A DNA stretch of 64,000 nucleotides from Yamadazyma tenuis (GCF_029203305.1 NC_089466.1:434001-498000), one strand, 5' to 3'. Positions 22,634-32,853 are shown, numbered from the stretch's first letter. Program-made: numbers and translations. The notes: generated by a model from the letters alone, not told the origin.

Positions 22634-24328
22634 ATGTTGGCTACCCAGAGAATAAGCATCAAGTTGAAGAGATTGGGTATCAGCTACACACAATTATTCG
22701 TCGTTTCTGTTGTGTTAGCTTTGCTATACTCATTCTTGGGGACTACTTCTAAGATATATGAACCCCAGCTTATCAATGCAATTGATAAGTACTCCGCCAA
22801 CATATTACTGTATCATACCACAGATACTCCTGTTGATTTCAGCTGGATCCAGTTTTTAGATTTGAATCATTTCTTCGCCAGTCATAAAAAGTTAATCCTG
22901 CCATTGAATTGTGAAGAGTTTGCTAATCGAATTCAAAAAGGTCCAAGGAGTTTCTTCAATTGCAGGGATCAACCCGATAATAAGTTGGTTCCCATATCCC
23001 TACAACAAAATGTCAATATGTACATTGATGATATGTCCAGAAAGATCTTTGGCAAGATTCACCTTTACAAATCGTTTCCTAACCCTTCGAATCTATTATA
23101 CCTATTCCATGACAATTACGTCAAATTTCCTGTAAAAACTGAAACAAAGTTCATGTCATTGAAGCTGGTAAATTTGAAATCAGCTGCTTCAAAATTGACT
23201 TCTTTCAATCAAGATTTGAGTCCGAAGCCAGTCATCTCCCTTAACTATGACGATTTCAATTACAAGAAAAACTTGGAAACTTTCTCAGAAGAAAGTAAAG
23301 TCAAAGAGCTTCATTATAAGTACAAAGACACTAAAAGGGCACGGAAGTATTTCGGCGAAGCCTACTTAATTGACTATACTGGTGCGTTTAACTTAGACTG
23401 GAGGTTTTTCAACGCAACAAATGTATTGGAAAAAGACCTTGACTTGAAAAATGCCAAAATTTCCAGATTAATAAGAGGGTGGCTAAATTTGTGTTCTAAG
23501 TTGGAAATTCCATCTTGGCTAACTGATAACAATCTAATTGGCTGGCACATGAACGGATTACATTTACCTTTTGAAGATGATTTCAGCTTCCAAATCACTA
23601 TGAAGGATATCTTGAAATTAGTGGATCAAGGACTTAATCAGTCTATTATCTTTGATTATAGTGATATCGATAAGGGAATCAAAAGTGAAATGTTCTTGGA
23701 TATTTCTCCATACTTCAAAATGAGAGACCGTAACAACAAGGAAAATTTGGTGGACATAAGGTTAATCGATCTTGAAACTGGTTTGTTTTTGAACATCATT
23801 GGAGTGAGCACCTTTCAATACGAAAGGTTGTACAATTACCAACAAAAGCCAGTCTTCCAAAGTTTGGAAGAAGGCGATTCCAGAAGAATTGAAAATTACA
23901 TCAAAAGGTTCAAAGACTCAAGAGAGGGTTTGCTCAATACCAAGAACCTTGAAGTATACAACTTCGATGATTTTTCATCCATGATACCAGTCATGTTTGA
24001 AAATCAAGTTGCTTACTTACCAGCCAATTATATGACTCTCTTGACGAACAAATATTTCGATCCGTTCGCTCATTCAAAGAAAGGATATATCTATAGAGCT
24101 GGCATCAATTTGTGGATTCCAAAGGATACTTGCAAGCTACCTCCATTTCTAAGTATTCCAACAATAGAGCAAGACATGCAGTGTTTAAAAATTGATAAAG
24201 TTAATAGGTTGCACAAGGAGTATAAGAAAGCCACAGAATTTCATGAAAGTTTCATGGAATCTTTCAACGAACTTTCTGATTACCTGGGGTTCACTTTGAA
24301 GCCTCTAGACTTTGGGGGGTTCAAGTAA
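22634..24328 (+). CDS. MNN4/LicD-family protein, type II membrane
   Basis: The 564-residue product has one N-terminal membrane anchor (LFVVSVVLALLYSFLG, about residues 20-38) followed by a lumenal domain, a Golgi type II topology. The segments YLIDYTGAFNLDWRFFN and GWHMNGLHLPFEDDF are the family marks of Mnn4-like LicD/fukutin proteins, which act in mannosylphosphate transfer to N- and O-glycans. The acidic motif usually written W-D-x-D-x-D is F313-E-D-D-F-S318 here, so one acidic position is Ser and the first Asp is Glu. The ATG at 22634 replaces a TTG four codons upstream. Which of the several Candida MNN4 paralogues it matches is unknown. Confidence 0.82.
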   Translation: MLATQRISIKLKRLGISYTQLFVVSVVLALLYSFLGTTSKIYEPQLINAIDKYSANILLYHTTDTPVDFSWIQFLDLNHFFASHKKLILPLNCEEFANRIQKGPRSFFNCRDQPDNKLVPISLQQNVNMYIDDMSRKIFGKIHLYKSFPNPSNLLYLFHDNYVKFPVKTETKFMSLKLVNLKSAASKLTSFNQDLSPKPVISLNYDDFNYKKNLETFSEESKVKELHYKYKDTKRARKYFGEAYLIDYTGAFNLDWRFFNATNVLEKDLDLKNAKISRLIRGWLNLCSKLEIPSWLTDNNLIGWHMNGLHLPFEDDFSFQITMKDILKLVDQGLNQSIIFDYSDIDKGIKSEMFLDISPYFKMRDRNNKENLVDIRLIDLETGLFLNIIGVSTFQYERLYNYQQKPVFQSLEEGDSRRIENYIKRFKDSREGLLNTKNLEVYNFDDFSSMIPVMFENQVAYLPANYMTLLTNKYFDPFAHSKKGYIYRAGINLWIPKDTCKLPPFLSIPTIEQDMQCLKIDKVNRLHKEYKKATEFHESFMESFNELSDYLGFTLKPLDFGGFK

Positions 24329-24360
24329 TAAACATTGTTCATAGTCTATTTGCAGCATCG

Positions 24361-24405
24361 GACTCTGATCCGACTCTGAAACCGCATCCGGTCGCACCCA
24401 GAGTC
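24361..24405. promoter_or_regulatory. Triple GACTCTG motif upstream of GCV3
   Basis: GACTCTG appears at 24361-24367 and 24372-24378, and inverted (CAGAGTC) at 24399-24405. All three lie 84-130 bases before the GCV3 ATG. The inverted copy extends to GAGTCA, the complement of a TGACTC Gcn4 half-site. The clustering suggests a regulatory site; the factor is unknown. Confidence 0.35.
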
Positions 24406-24489
24406 AAAAATTGCTGCTCGCTTTTTAAGAGGACCATTTTCCCTCAAATCTATTAAAATACTAGATATCTTCATTATAGCCGTAACACA

Positions 24490-24993
24490 ATGTTCAGATT
24501 CACACAACTTAACAGATTCATCGCAAGACCTGTGGGTCAATTCGTTAGAATGAACAGTACCAATCATAAGATAAATACCGAACTGTTTGTCTTCAAGTAC
24601 CTCCAAGAGGGCCCTAAAGCAGTGAAATTCACAAGCGAACACGAATGGTTGGCCCTTCACGAAGATGATACTGGATTTTTAGGAATTACTAAATACGCTA
24701 GTGAAGCTTTAGGGGATGCCACCTTCATTGAACTTCCAGAAGTGGGTGATAAATTTGAAGCTGGTGAATCTATTGGAAGTGTTGAATCAGTCAAGAGCGC
24801 CAGTGAAATCTATTTACCAGTGGGGGGAGAAGTCGTTGCTATCAATGATGTTTTGGAATCAAACCCACAGTTGATCAATGAAGATCCAATGGGCGAAGGT
24901 TGGATCATCCAAGTCAAATTGAACGATCCAAGTTTAGAAGGTGTTGAATTGTTGTCTGAAGAAGAATACGAATCATCTTTACACGAGGCTTAA
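24490..24993 (+). CDS. GCV3: Glycine cleavage system H protein
   Basis: The 167-residue product starts with a basic, acid-free mitochondrial presequence (MFRFTQLNRFIARPVGQFVR). The lipoyl-domain fold contains HEWLAL, GITKYASEALGD and the lipoylation site ESVKSASE, with Lys102 as the modified residue. GEGWIIQVK near the C-terminus is also conserved. The protein shuttles the aminomethyl group between the P, T and L proteins in the mitochondrial matrix. Confidence 0.97.
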   Translation: MFRFTQLNRFIARPVGQFVRMNSTNHKINTELFVFKYLQEGPKAVKFTSEHEWLALHEDDTGFLGITKYASEALGDATFIELPEVGDKFEAGESIGSVESVKSASEIYLPVGGEVVAINDVLESNPQLINEDPMGEGWIIQVKLNDPSLEGVELLSEEEYESSLHEA

Positions 24994-25209
24994 ATATATT
25001 CATCTTACTCAAGTTATTTATCATATATACAATGAGATAGCTATCTCCAAATACAATGATTAGAGAAAGCCACTCATGATATAATTCATTACATATATTC
25101 TTTTTTTATTATATAAACATACCTTTATAAACCCTTATAACATTATGGTTATAAACAGACGCAGTGTACAAAGTACTGATAAGTAAGTGACGAAGTTATT
25201 ATTTTGCAA

Positions 25210-25545
25210 TTAGCTAAAATGAACGGCAATGGGAACAATTATGACAACCAACACAATGATGACTCCCAAAATTAAACACATTCTCATCTTCATGTCTTTC
25301 CACCACATATCCTTTCTGACTCTATTAGCACCCCTTCTAAACCCTTGGGCACTAATGGCTAAATTGTCAGTTTTGTTTTCAATCGAATCTAACCTCTCTC
25401 CTCTTTCTGCCACCTTATTGATGTTGTCCCTCATGATACCAACAGTATCATCAATTTGGGCCTGTATGGCGGCAGTTCTGGAGTTTGATTGATCTCCAGT
25501 GGTCTGACTAGGGATATATGGATCGTAAGGAACTGACGAAGACAT
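25210..25545 (-). CDS. SNC2: Synaptobrevin-type R-SNARE (exocytic v-SNARE)
   Basis: The 111-residue tail-anchored protein has a Pro/Ser-rich N-terminus and an R-SNARE helix (about 24-84). The zero-layer Arg is Arg48 in [20 protein letters not shown] membrane anchor (about 89-109, [18 protein letters not shown]) is at the C-terminus. KVAERGERL matches Snc1/Snc2, which mark post-Golgi secretory vesicles fusing with the plasma membrane. The choice of SNC2 over SNC1 is conventional, as I cannot separate them. It converges on GCV3 and diverges from ACT1. Confidence 0.93.
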   Translation of the reverse strand: MSSSVPYDPYIPSQTTGDQSNSRTAAIQAQIDDTVGIMRDNINKVAERGERLDSIENKTDNLAISAQGFRRGANRVRKDMWWKDMKMRMCLILGVIIVLVVIIVPIAVHFS

Positions 25546-26387
25546 TTCAATTGTAACTTAAGTGTTCAAAGTTGACTTGTACAAGAAGAAAAATCGATTT
25601 TTAAGTCTGTCTGAAAATGAGGGTGCGAACGAAAGTACAGATTGGTGTGATCTTGTAGCAAACAGGAAACAGAGGAGCTAAGTATTCACTAGATTAGTCG
25701 AGAATAAAAGATAAACATAGTGTCTAAATAATTTGTATATCTATATATCTATATACATGTACTGATTCTTGACCTCATCTGAGACGATAGTCAAGCTGGA
25801 TGTTCTCCAATTCAAGTAGGAATGAAGACATATATTCCTGATACTGCAGGTGCTGCGACTTTTGGTGGCTGGCAAAGCCGGAACTAGTTGTTAGGGGTAC
25901 CTCTGGAATCTGGGACTATTACCTGCGAGTGACAACCTACAACCCATAAACTAAATAGCCAAAAAAATGGCACATCAAGAATTACGTACGCCAACCTACA
26001 GAGACTTACCATGGTCCGGTTATCAGTTTAATAACCAAGATTTGTACTCTAACCTCATAGTCGATTATGAAGGCGCATCTGTTTATTCCGTCGTCTAAGT
26101 AATGACCAAAATAGCAAAGCCTCAGGATAATCGAAATTTGGATCGTAAAGGCAAAGGAAAACCTGTTATATCAGAAGAATCGCTCCTGTTTGAGGTGCCA
26201 AATACACCCCTCTAATCAGTTGGCTTGTAAAATTCTACCCTTTCCAATCGCGATACTTGTCGATACCCTCCCTATTCGGGACACGTCGACCAAATTTCAA
26301 CGAACGAGAGAGAAAAAAACTTTTGAATTTTTTAACACTGTGTTTTCTTCTTATAAGAATAGACAATTAATTTACTAGTCAATCAAA
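25546..26387. other. Divergent promoter region SNC2/ACT1
   Basis: This 842-base region lies between the R-SNARE gene and actin. It includes a TATATC/TATATA microsatellite at about 25735-25760 and a pyrimidine-rich stretch near ACT1. No coding frame or RNA gene is convincing. Confidence 0.45.
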
Positions 26388-28022
26388 ATGGACGGTGGTA
26401 TGTATATGATTAGAATTACCTGACCTTGTTATGAACATTGACCGAAATATTTGATTGGATTCGATGGAATTGTCCGAAGTTTTTACTTGTTGGTTACCTC
26501 ACTTTCTCGCCCTCCCCTATAAATTGCTGGTAGATATTTCAAGACGTGTCAGTTATCATCCTATTTTAACTTGATCCATCAATCAATCATAACGGGAAGT
26601 CATCAATCGGGTCTGATAGCATTTCAGTCCCCACTTGATTGTCACTTTTTCTGTTCTGTTGATAATTTGACGTTGTTGATAGTCGATTGTTTTCCAATCT
26701 TTTGACCGCCATCATCCGACTTCTTCGTCATCCATAGGAATTGATCATTTTCAAGTGTAATAGATACGGTGCTCAAGGATAGTGTATCATTTATTCAACG
26801 CTCCGAATTCTTATTATAAGTTACATCTGATCTTTGAATTCAATCAGTCAATTTTCATTTTGGTATATATCATATTTCATGTACTAACAAACTTTTTACA
26901 GAAGAAGTCGCTGCTTTAGTTCTCGATAATGGTTCTGGTATGTGTAAAGCCGGTTATGCCGGTGATGACGCCCCAACTGCTGTGTTTCCATCTATCGTTG
27001 GTAGACCAAGACATCAAGGTATCATGGTCGGTTTAGGCCAAAAGGACTGCTATGTTGGTGACGAAGCTCAGTCCAAGAGAGGTGTTTTGACCTTGAGATA
27101 CCCAATTGAACATGGTATAGTCAACAACTGGGACGATATGGAAAAGATCTGGCACCACACCTTTTACAACGAATTGAGAGTTGCTCCTGAAGAACACCCA
27201 GTTTTGTTGACCGAAGCCCCAAAGAACCCTAAGTCTAACAGAGAAAAGATGACTCAAATCATGTTTGAAACCTTCAACGTTCCAGCTTTTTACGTTTCTA
27301 TTCAAGCTATTTTGTCTTTGTACTCCTCCGGTAGAACTACTGGTATTGTTTTGGATTCTGGTGATGGTGTTACCCATGTTGTTCCAATTTACGCTGGTTT
27401 CTCCTTGCCCCACGGTATCTTGAGAGTTGACTTGGCCGGTAGAGACTTGACTGAACACTTGATGAGCATCTTGTCTGAAAGAGGTTACTCCTTCTCTACC
27501 ACTGCTGAAAGAGAAATCGTTAGAGACATCAAGGAAAGATTATGTTACGTTGCTTTGGATTTCGAACAAGAAATGCAAATCTCTTCTCAATCATCCGCTA
27601 TTGAAAAGTCTTACGAATTGCCTGATGGAAGAGTTATCACTGTTGGTAACGAAAGATTCAGAGCCGCTGAAGCTTTGTTCAGACCAAGTGACTTGGGATT
27701 GGAAGCTGCTGGTATTGACCAAACTACTTACAACTCTATCATGAAGTGTGATGTTGATGTCAGAAAGGAATTGTACGGTAACATTGTTATGTCTGGTGGT
27801 ACCACTATGTTCCCAGGTATTGCTGAAAGAATGCAAAAGGAAATCACTGCTTTGGCTCCATCTTCTATGAAGGTGAAGATCATTGCTCCTCCAGAAAGAA
27901 AGTATTCTGTTTGGATTGGTGGTTCTATTTTGTCTTCCTTGTCTACCTTCCAACAAATGTGGATCTCCAAACAAGAATATGATGAATCTGGACCTTCCAT
28001 TGTCCACTTGAAGTGTTTCTAA
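26388..28022 (+). CDS. ACT1: Actin, with one intron
   Basis: Exon 1 is only 10 bases (26388-26397, ATG GAC GGT G). The intron is 26398-26901, and exon 2 runs 26902-28022, giving 376 residues beginning [16 protein letters not shown]. Intron position and length resemble Candida and Saccharomyces ACT1. The body is actin throughout, with strong codon bias (AGA, GGT, TTG, GAA), so it looks highly expressed. Compared with usual fungal actins, several near-invariant residues differ, including Thr29 where Arg is expected (GDDAPTAVF), Lys in EAPKNPK, Asp in FRPSDLG and Leu373 in VHLKCF. It is filament-forming actin, partner of both myosins here and client of CCT. Confidence 0.95.
26398..26901 (+). other. 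ACT1 intron
   Basis: The 5' splice site is GTATGT at 26398, the branch site is a perfect TACTAAC at 26882-26888, and the 3' splice site is ACAG ending at 26901, 13 bases after the branch box. It is 504 bases long and interrupts the fourth codon. A TATAAATT string lies inside at about 26518-26525; its meaning is unclear. Confidence 0.97.
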
Positions 28023-28236
28023 ATATATCATATTCTTATCTTATTATTAGTTTGGTAAAAGGATTTGATAACTAGAAGCTAGAAAAAGGTTTTAATCTTT
28101 TCAAAATCTGGTCTTGTTGATTTGGAAATTTGTAATAACCTTTTTTTTCGTTTTTTATTTTTACTATATAATAAATAAAGAAGAAAGAAAAGTTTGAATA
28201 CGATAATTGTAGATGTAGCGAGGTGTATAATTTGAA

Positions 28237-30186
28237 CTAGAACTTCAATTCCGAAGCTTTTCCTTTTAAAGTACCCAAAACGCACAGAGATGCATAGCGT
28301 TCAATAACGTTGTCTTCATGTAACATGTCAAAGCTTTCTGTAGCATCCTTTCCAGCAAAGTTTAAGATAGACTGCTCGCCTCCAGGATGGTCAGCTAAGA
28401 ATGAGGTTAAGTCCAAAACAACGTTCTTCACTACACACCAACAATCATCAGATTTATTGTGTTTAGCGATCTCTTCCATTGTGAATTCTTTCTTTGGGAT
28501 AGAAAAAGACTTACTTTGTTTCTGTTCTTCTTTTCCCGGGGTTGGGGACCTCGGGGGTTTCAGTGCAATCTGTCCATCAGCTTCCTTTCCTTGATTGGAA
28601 TCCGATCCTGGGCCATCCCAATTGATCGTAACTCTATTGCTTTGGGGATCAATATGCAAATTAATCTGCTGCAATCTCACGACTGCTGAATTACTATCTT
28701 GAGAGTCTTTGGTTTGTAAAGTATTAGAAAGCTTTTTGAGTAAAAAACTTGACGCTTGATCAGCAGCTAATCTCCCAAAAACAACACAGGCTAATAAACT
28801 TGAACCTCCTAATCTATTATGACCATGAACGCCTCCTGCCACTTCACCGCAGGCATATAAGCCTTTGAATGGCTTAAAGCTATTGCCTTCTTCGCTGTCC
28901 TGGTACATCACTTGAGTCTTATCATTGATCTTAATTCCTCCCATAGTGAAATGAAGAACTCTGGTTACAAAAGAAACATAATATTCTTCTTTGGTATTGA
29001 AAGTAAAAGGAGTATTTGGGAAATACTTCTTACCAAATTGATCTGGGGTAGAATTGTTGTGACTGTTATAATCATCAAACTCCTTAGTCAAAATTAAGCT
29101 GTCAACTCCAATATCTACAGCTAATTCTTCACCTGTGACCTTCCTCATAAGATTACGTTGCTGGTAATGTTTCACATGGAACTCTAGCTTTGATGCAGCC
29201 TTGGAGTTGAGGATTAATCTTATAGGACCTTGGCCTTTCTTCAATTGTTTCTCCATTTCTCCACTGACATAGTCTCGTGTACCGAGTTCATCTACAAACC
29301 TTTCACCTCTCCCATTGAGCATTATACCTCCTTCCCCTCGCAATGCTTCTGCCCCTAAGAATAGAAATCGAGGTTGTTTCAACCCATTGATGACATCTTT
29401 ACTGTCATAGTCAATTAACCCAGTAGGGTGAACTTGTACTTTGTCAAAATCAATTCCAATGGCCTTGTTTTTTAACATAATCTTTTGTCCATCTCCAGTA
29501 GCATGAACTCCGTTAGTGGAAGGCAAATCAAAAATATCTGGTCTATACTTTCTAAGCAACGAGTTTTTTGTAAAGTCTGCTGCATACCCTCCAGTGGCCA
29601 TAATCACAGGACCACTAACTACACCTTTTTCCTTTGTCTTCAAGTCCTTATACTTCACTCCAATGGTATCTTGTCCCTCCATCAATAAATCAACTACTTG
29701 GGTATTTTTAAGAATCACGACTCTACCTGGTTGTTCCTCACTCAAGTTCTCTAAGGTCTCAAGTAATCTATAGGTGATTGCCATTCCTGGGAACTTTGCG
29801 TCATGGCCTCTATGAGTTCGTGGTTGGGAATGACCTCCTAATCTGCTTACTACCGTCAAGTCTAAACCAAAAACTTCTTGAAGCCAATGAATGGCATCAC
29901 TTGAATGGTAAGTTAAAACCTTGATCAACTCGGGGTTAGCACGATCTTTTGCACTAGCCAATGTATCCTGGTAGAACTGATCAACTGAATCTTTAATTCC
30001 AAGTTGAACTTGTGTTCTAGTGAGAGCACCATTGATCCCTGAGGTTGCCTTTCCGGAGTTTCCACTGAGAAACCCCTGTTTATCTATTAAGACCACATTG
30101 GATCCTCGTAAATAGCATTCATGAGCAGCAGATAAGCCGGCTAATCCGCCACCGACAACTATTATGGGATTGTTTGGAAACGACAT
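28237..30186 (-). CDS. OSM2: Fumarate reductase fused to a cytochrome b5 domain
   Basis: The 649-residue product opens with an FAD-binding motif (IIVVGGGLAGLSAAHE). It carries flavoprotein fumarate reductase signatures, SRLGGHSQPRTHRG, KVQVHPTG, and HGHNRLGGSSLLACVVFG near the end of that domain. After an acidic/polar linker comes a C-terminal cytochrome b5 domain (about 565-649) with haem ligands His600 (HPGG) and His623. S. cerevisiae Frd1 and Osm1 lack the b5 domain. The enzyme should reduce fumarate using reduced cofactors to keep redox balance in low oxygen. The frame is open for 25 codons upstream to a TTG; the ATG at 30184-30186 leaves no obvious presequence. The symbol follows the C. 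albicans gene that I recall lying between ACT1 and RAD54. Confidence 0.88.
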   Translation of the reverse strand: MSFPNNPIIVVGGGLAGLSAAHECYLRGSNVVLIDKQGFLSGNSGKATSGINGALTRTQVQLGIKDSVDQFYQDTLASAKDRANPELIKVLTYHSSDAIHWLQEVFGLDLTVVSRLGGHSQPRTHRGHDAKFPGMAITYRLLETLENLSEEQPGRVVILKNTQVVDLLMEGQDTIGVKYKDLKTKEKGVVSGPVIMATGGYAADFTKNSLLRKYRPDIFDLPSTNGVHATGDGQKIMLKNKAIGIDFDKVQVHPTGLIDYDSKDVINGLKQPRFLFLGAEALRGEGGIMLNGRGERFVDELGTRDYVSGEMEKQLKKGQGPIRLILNSKAASKLEFHVKHYQQRNLMRKVTGEELAVDIGVDSLILTKEFDDYNSHNNSTPDQFGKKYFPNTPFTFNTKEEYYVSFVTRVLHFTMGGIKINDKTQVMYQDSEEGNSFKPFKGLYACGEVAGGVHGHNRLGGSSLLACVVFGRLAADQASSFLLKKLSNTLQTKDSQDSNSAVVRLQQINLHIDPQSNRVTINWDGPGSDSNQGKEADGQIALKPPRSPTPGKEEQKQSKSFSIPKKEFTMEEIAKHNKSDDCWCVVKNVVLDLTSFLADHPGGEQSILNFAGKDATESFDMLHEDNVIERYASLCVLGTLKGKASELKF

Positions 30187-30365
30187 GACTTCTTCAACAA
30201 TTGTTAATGGGAATTGTAGTAATTTATAGTTGCTTACTTTCGGTTTCTCACAATTGGTCAAAGCACCTTTTTTGCGGGGGAGGATGGAGTTAAAGACATA
30301 TAGGCTCAGTATAGAGTGAGAGAAATTATGTTTATATGCTATAGTTCTATTCGATTCTGGTATGT

Positions 30366-32819
30366 TTAATGGGAAATGTATTGGAAGACGTAACTGATAT
30401 CGTCGAATTGGCTTTCATTTTGTAGTAAATCATCATGATTCTCTTTCAACTTCTCGTGATTCAAATGGTTCCAGGTGGTGGCATCTCCATATAACATAGC
30501 AGGAGCATTGGTGAGTTGTACTCCATCTTGACACCGTTTACAACCGTAAGTGTCATGAGTGTCACAAACGGTATTGGATTCGAATTGAAAAAGCTGCTTC
30601 AAGTTATCTGCACTAAAAAGTCTTTCAACGTCAACCTTTTCATCAACAACACATGAACTTAAACTTAATTTCATTGACTGACGCTGAAATATCTTCTCTT
30701 CAATTGTACCGGTAGAAATGAATCTGTAAATAAAACAGTCCTTTTTCTGGCCATCTCTCCATACTCTTGCTAATGCTTGTTGGTCCGCAGCCGGATTCCA
30801 ATCTGGATCAATCAACACTAATCTATTGGCGCCGATCAAGTTAATTCCACATCCACCAGCTTTGGAACTCAACAAGAAAATAAACTCCTTCCCATCTGGA
30901 TCATTAAACCTGTCAACTAGTTTCTGTCTCTTATTAATATTCATAGTTCCATCAAGTCTAAGATTTCCATACCGTTTGACTCTGCACATCCTCTCAATCA
31001 AGTCAAGTGTTTGAGTATAGTTTGATATCAAAACAATCTTGTCTCCTGTCTCATGGTGAAGTTTATATAGGAATCTCTCAAGTATTGAAAATTTACCACT
31101 TAGCCACGTTTGAACTTCACGCTTTTTATAGTCGTAGTCATCTGGCATTAACTCTTGACAGCCGTCTAAGTCCTCGGGAAGGTTGAGCAAATTCGGATGG
31201 TTGCATAATTTCTTCAAAAGGCCAATAGCCTTTAAAGGTTGCAGCCCATGGCCTTTGAGTAGCTTTTTGATTTCGGGACTTGTGATAAAGAAATTGTACA
31301 ATTTTGTTTGTAATGGTGATAGGTTGACAAATATGACGTGCTCATATTTTATAGGCAAGTACTTTGATAGAATATCATTTGTACGTCTAATAATGAACCT
31401 AGATACAAGGGTAGTTAGCTCATTCAACTTTTTATCACCAGACTCACGTTCTTTGTCGCTGGCATCTGCATCACGACCTCTCAAAATATCATTTTCGTAG
31501 TTCCTTCTGAAGTCATTTCTAGTACCCAAATAGTTGGGATTGGAAAAGTTCAATAAAGAGAAATACTCAGACAAGTCATTTTGAATAGGAGTTCCAGAAA
31601 GTATAACCCTTCTTTCACATCTCAATTCATTCAAAGCATTAAATGTCAAAGAATCTCCATTCTTCAATCTATGCCCCTCGTCAGCAAGCATTAAACCAAC
31701 CTCTGTTCCTGATAGTTTGTCAACATGACGTCTTAAAGTTTCATAAGATATGATAAGAACTGGCCTGACAACATTTCTTCCGCTGGCAACACTCCATTGT
31801 TTTAAGCTATCCCCGATCTCTGAATTCTTAACGCTTTTCCCATCAATTGCCAAAGGTGTCAAGACCCCTTCGCCAAGCCATTTTATAATCTCGTTAGCCC
31901 AGTTACGAACCAAAGATGAGGGACAAACAATGATGCACTTGCTGATCGTCTTTCTTCCTCTTGGACTTTGCTTCAATAATGTCCACATAAGTGCTATGCA
32001 CTGCAATGTTTTGCCCAATCCCATTTCATCTGCCATAATACAACCCTTGGCTTTCGGGTCTATTAATCCAGAAGTGCATCTATATAAGAACTTCACCCCT
32101 TCAACCTGATGAGGACGTAAAATCTTGGCTAGTCTAGGATCGATAACAACTGGGACATTAGGATGTTTAGAGGCATCATCCTTATATTTGGAGATCCCCA
32201 ATATTTCTGCAAGAGATTTGTGGACTTTACGCTTTTTGGTGGCTGGCTCTTTGTTCTCTTTATTGTCATCCAGTTCTTGCTTTGGTTCCTCTGTCTTTTC
32301 CTCTTCTCCAGGTATTACATCTACAGTTGGATCATACAAGACAATGGCAAATTCACTTAAGGGATCATGGAGTGCCCTTGGTGGGAGAATGACTTTTGGT
32401 TTTGTACCCAATGGCGGCGGTGGCAAGTTCACGATCTTAGATTTGTCTTTCAATGGTACTGCAAATTCAGCTCTCAAGCGTGTCTCGCTATTTAAGCTTA
32501 CTAATTGACGAGGGTTCAAAGCACCTATCTTCTTTGCTGGTATCACGTGGCCATCTTCATTTACAGGGATATCATCTGGGTTCTCTAGGTCCAAGGCATA
32601 GTTATGCTTCTTATTTCTGGCAGACCTTTGTGGTTGGTTGTATCTGGAGCCATCTTCATTGGAGGCAATTTTGAACGGAACTTTGAATGGTTTAGCGAGC
32701 CTTTCAGCACTGTCTTTTACAGGTTTTGGCCTTCTGTTCTTGGGAACTCCTGCTCCGGATCCTAAGGGAGTGGTGAATTCTGAAAGTGGTTTCCTATTCC
32801 CTGTGAGCTTGACCTTCAT
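30366..32819 (-). CDS. RAD54: Rad54 DNA translocase of homologous recombination
   Basis: The 817-residue Swi2/Snf2 ATPase has a basic N-terminus (about 1-220). Helicase motif I is DEMGLGKT (264-271), motif II is DEGHRLKN, and SGTPIQNDL and the C-terminal DPDWNPAADQQALARVWRDGQK (motif VI) follow. A C-terminal CDTHDTYGCKRC zinc-like segment is Rad54-typical. It works with Rad51 in strand invasion and chromatin remodelling. The ATG at 32817-32819 is one codon after a GTG. It diverges from YRB30 with 92 bases between the starts. Confidence 0.97.
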   Translation of the reverse strand: MKVKLTGNRKPLSEFTTPLGSGAGVPKNRRPKPVKDSAERLAKPFKVPFKIASNEDGSRYNQPQRSARNKKHNYALDLENPDDIPVNEDGHVIPAKKIGALNPRQLVSLNSETRLRAEFAVPLKDKSKIVNLPPPPLGTKPKVILPPRALHDPLSEFAIVLYDPTVDVIPGEEEKTEEPKQELDDNKENKEPATKKRKVHKSLAEILGISKYKDDASKHPNVPVVIDPRLAKILRPHQVEGVKFLYRCTSGLIDPKAKGCIMADEMGLGKTLQCIALMWTLLKQSPRGRKTISKCIIVCPSSLVRNWANEIIKWLGEGVLTPLAIDGKSVKNSEIGDSLKQWSVASGRNVVRPVLIISYETLRRHVDKLSGTEVGLMLADEGHRLKNGDSLTFNALNELRCERRVILSGTPIQNDLSEYFSLLNFSNPNYLGTRNDFRRNYENDILRGRDADASDKERESGDKKLNELTTLVSRFIIRRTNDILSKYLPIKYEHVIFVNLSPLQTKLYNFFITSPEIKKLLKGHGLQPLKAIGLLKKLCNHPNLLNLPEDLDGCQELMPDDYDYKKREVQTWLSGKFSILERFLYKLHHETGDKIVLISNYTQTLDLIERMCRVKRYGNLRLDGTMNINKRQKLVDRFNDPDGKEFIFLLSSKAGGCGINLIGANRLVLIDPDWNPAADQQALARVWRDGQKKDCFIYRFISTGTIEEKIFQRQSMKLSLSSCVVDEKVDVERLFSADNLKQLFQFESNTVCDTHDTYGCKRCQDGVQLTNAPAMLYGDATTWNHLNHEKLKENHDDLLQNESQFDDISYVFQYISH

Positions 32820-32847
32820 CACTATCGTGTTTATGTTTTGTAAAAAA

Positions 32848-32853
32848 ACGCGA
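32848..32853 (+). promoter_or_regulatory. MCB-like ACGCGA between RAD54 and YRB30
   Basis: A single ACGCGA lies in the 92-base divergent promoter, 29 bases from the RAD54 start. It differs from the ACGCGT MluI box by its last base. DNA-repair genes are common MBF targets, so it is a plausible but unproven site. Confidence 0.3.
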
